Shown here piece by piece: positions 57,462 to 57,809 of a DNA stretch of 57,809 bases. The stretch's first letter is position 1; every line of letters begins with the position of its first letter. The DNA lies in contig NZ_JH413817.1 in the NCBI RefSeq assembly GCF_000162755.2, positions 79,383 to 137,191 of the forward strand. The letters run 5' to 3'. Source of the DNA: Legionella drancourtii LLAP12. GTDB lineage: Bacteria; Pseudomonadota; Gammaproteobacteria; Legionellales; Legionellaceae. The notes beneath the pieces were generated by a model, which ran no database searches, was not told the DNA's origin, and worked only from the letters and a program-made list of their open reading frames with translations. A program made the translations under genes and the position numbers.

Positions 57462-57809
57462 TGGGTAAATGTTTGTTGTAAACAGTGCATAATATAATGT
57501 TGCAGTTTGGTTTGTGCTTCTATTGGCATGGGTAATAGATCGCAGGTTGAATAAGTTGGCATCTTGAGCCTAAGCAGCTGCAGATTATTTTTAATCCCAT
57601 ACCAAAACACCTCATTCTTTGTCTCATAATAAAGATTATCTAAAGAATGTTGAATATTGCGCAAATTTGTGGCGATACGATAAGCTTGCATCATGTATTT
57701 TTTGGGGAGCAGTTTACGATAGTTACGTGCGATCCCTAAATGCAGAATTTCTGCTTCGGTAACACTATTTTTCTCCTCATTGATTGCGCAGTTGATGTCT
57801 TCTTCAAGG
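57428..57809 (-). CDS. upstream partner or N-terminal part of the FUSC protein, cut by window edge
   Basis: The frame is open to the right end (LEEDINCAINEEKNSVTEAE can be read at the edge), so the methionine at 57694 is internal. The visible residues are soluble and helical (RIATNLRNIQHSLDNLYYET, IEAQTKLQHYIMHCLQQ), consistent with the cytoplasmic region between the two membrane halves of YccS/FUSC proteins. It ends in QQK 34 bases inside the next frame. Whether the split is natural cannot be decided here. Confidence 0.5.
   Translation of the reverse strand, partial: LEEDINCAINEEKNSVTEAEILHLGIARNYRKLLPKKYMMQAYRIATNLRNIQHSLDNLYYETKNEVFWYGIKNNLQLLRLKMPTYSTCDLLPMPIEAQTKLQHYIMHCLQQTFTHWNNLCSLQQK

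Overview
The window looks like chromosomal DNA of a Legionella species, most likely not L. pneumophila. The signs are a legiolysin-type 4-hydroxyphenylpyruvate dioxygenase, a groES/groEL pair behind a clear sigma-32 promoter, low GC, several Legionella-style small orphan proteins, and a complete gene set for a CDP-linked 3,6-dideoxy branched sugar of the yersiniose type. To my recollection yersiniose A has been reported in the LPS of some non-pneumophila Legionella. Species assignment is inference; I had no database.

Layout. 1-1430: transposase wreckage (IS4-, IS630- and ISL3-like) around a truncated small membrane protein. 1440-10153: a compact minus-strand biosynthetic cluster, read in the order PAS-LuxR regulator, MetRS-like enzyme, lysine N6-hydroxylase (split by a frameshift in an A7 run), FAD amine/amino-acid oxidase, cupin protein, ATP-grasp ligase, MFS exporter. 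The last five genes overlap by 1-4 bases. 10200-12060: a palindromic operator candidate, decayed gene fragments, more transposase remnants and an orphan 197-aa gene. Two 78-bp direct repeats (1075 and 11059) bracket the cluster. 12275-18957: secreted and outer-membrane proteins, a half-size EamA transporter, LolC/E plus LolD, and a small effector-like gene. 19020-31207: asnS, tyrosine catabolism (maiA, fah, lly), an O-methyltransferase, a leucine-dehydrogenase-family enzyme, a glycerophosphodiester phosphodiesterase with UgpB, lytic transglycosylase and rpe. 31688-41423: an AT-rich surface-sugar island (GtrA, GtrB, a polytopic glycosyltransferase-like protein, YerF-, YerE-, RfbH-, RfbG- and RfbF-like proteins and the E3 reductase). 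41856-57809: a VWA/membrane/CheY three-gene operon, an amino-acid binding protein, glnE, ohr, rimO, dsbD, groESL and a FUSC-type protein that runs off the right edge.

The most exciting system is the 1.4-10.2 kb cluster. Lysine N6-hydroxylase, cupin, MetRS-like and FAD-oxidase proteins are the parts of the known hydrazine-forming machinery (Spb38/Spb40/Spb36 of s56-p1 and its relatives in triacsin and pyrazomycin biosynthesis). There N6-hydroxylysine is joined to an amino acid through an N-N bond and then cleaved to a hydrazino acid. In the known systems the cupin and MetRS-like domains are one fused protein. Here they are two genes, and by eye the cupin protein carries a second, degenerate MetRS-like half that is collinear with the intact one (same C-x2-C-x8-C-x2-C zinc knuckle, same spacing to later landmarks) but lacks the HIGH segment and the KMSKS signature. 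This suggests a heteromeric hydrazine synthetase with one active and one pseudo-synthetase subunit. An ATP-grasp ligase and an MFS exporter would then build and export a hydrazine-containing peptide-like product under a PAS-LuxR regulator.

Two genes, the lysine hydroxylase and legiolysin, are each broken by one missing base in a seven-base homopolymer. Either homopolymer miscalls, phase variation or slippage could explain this.
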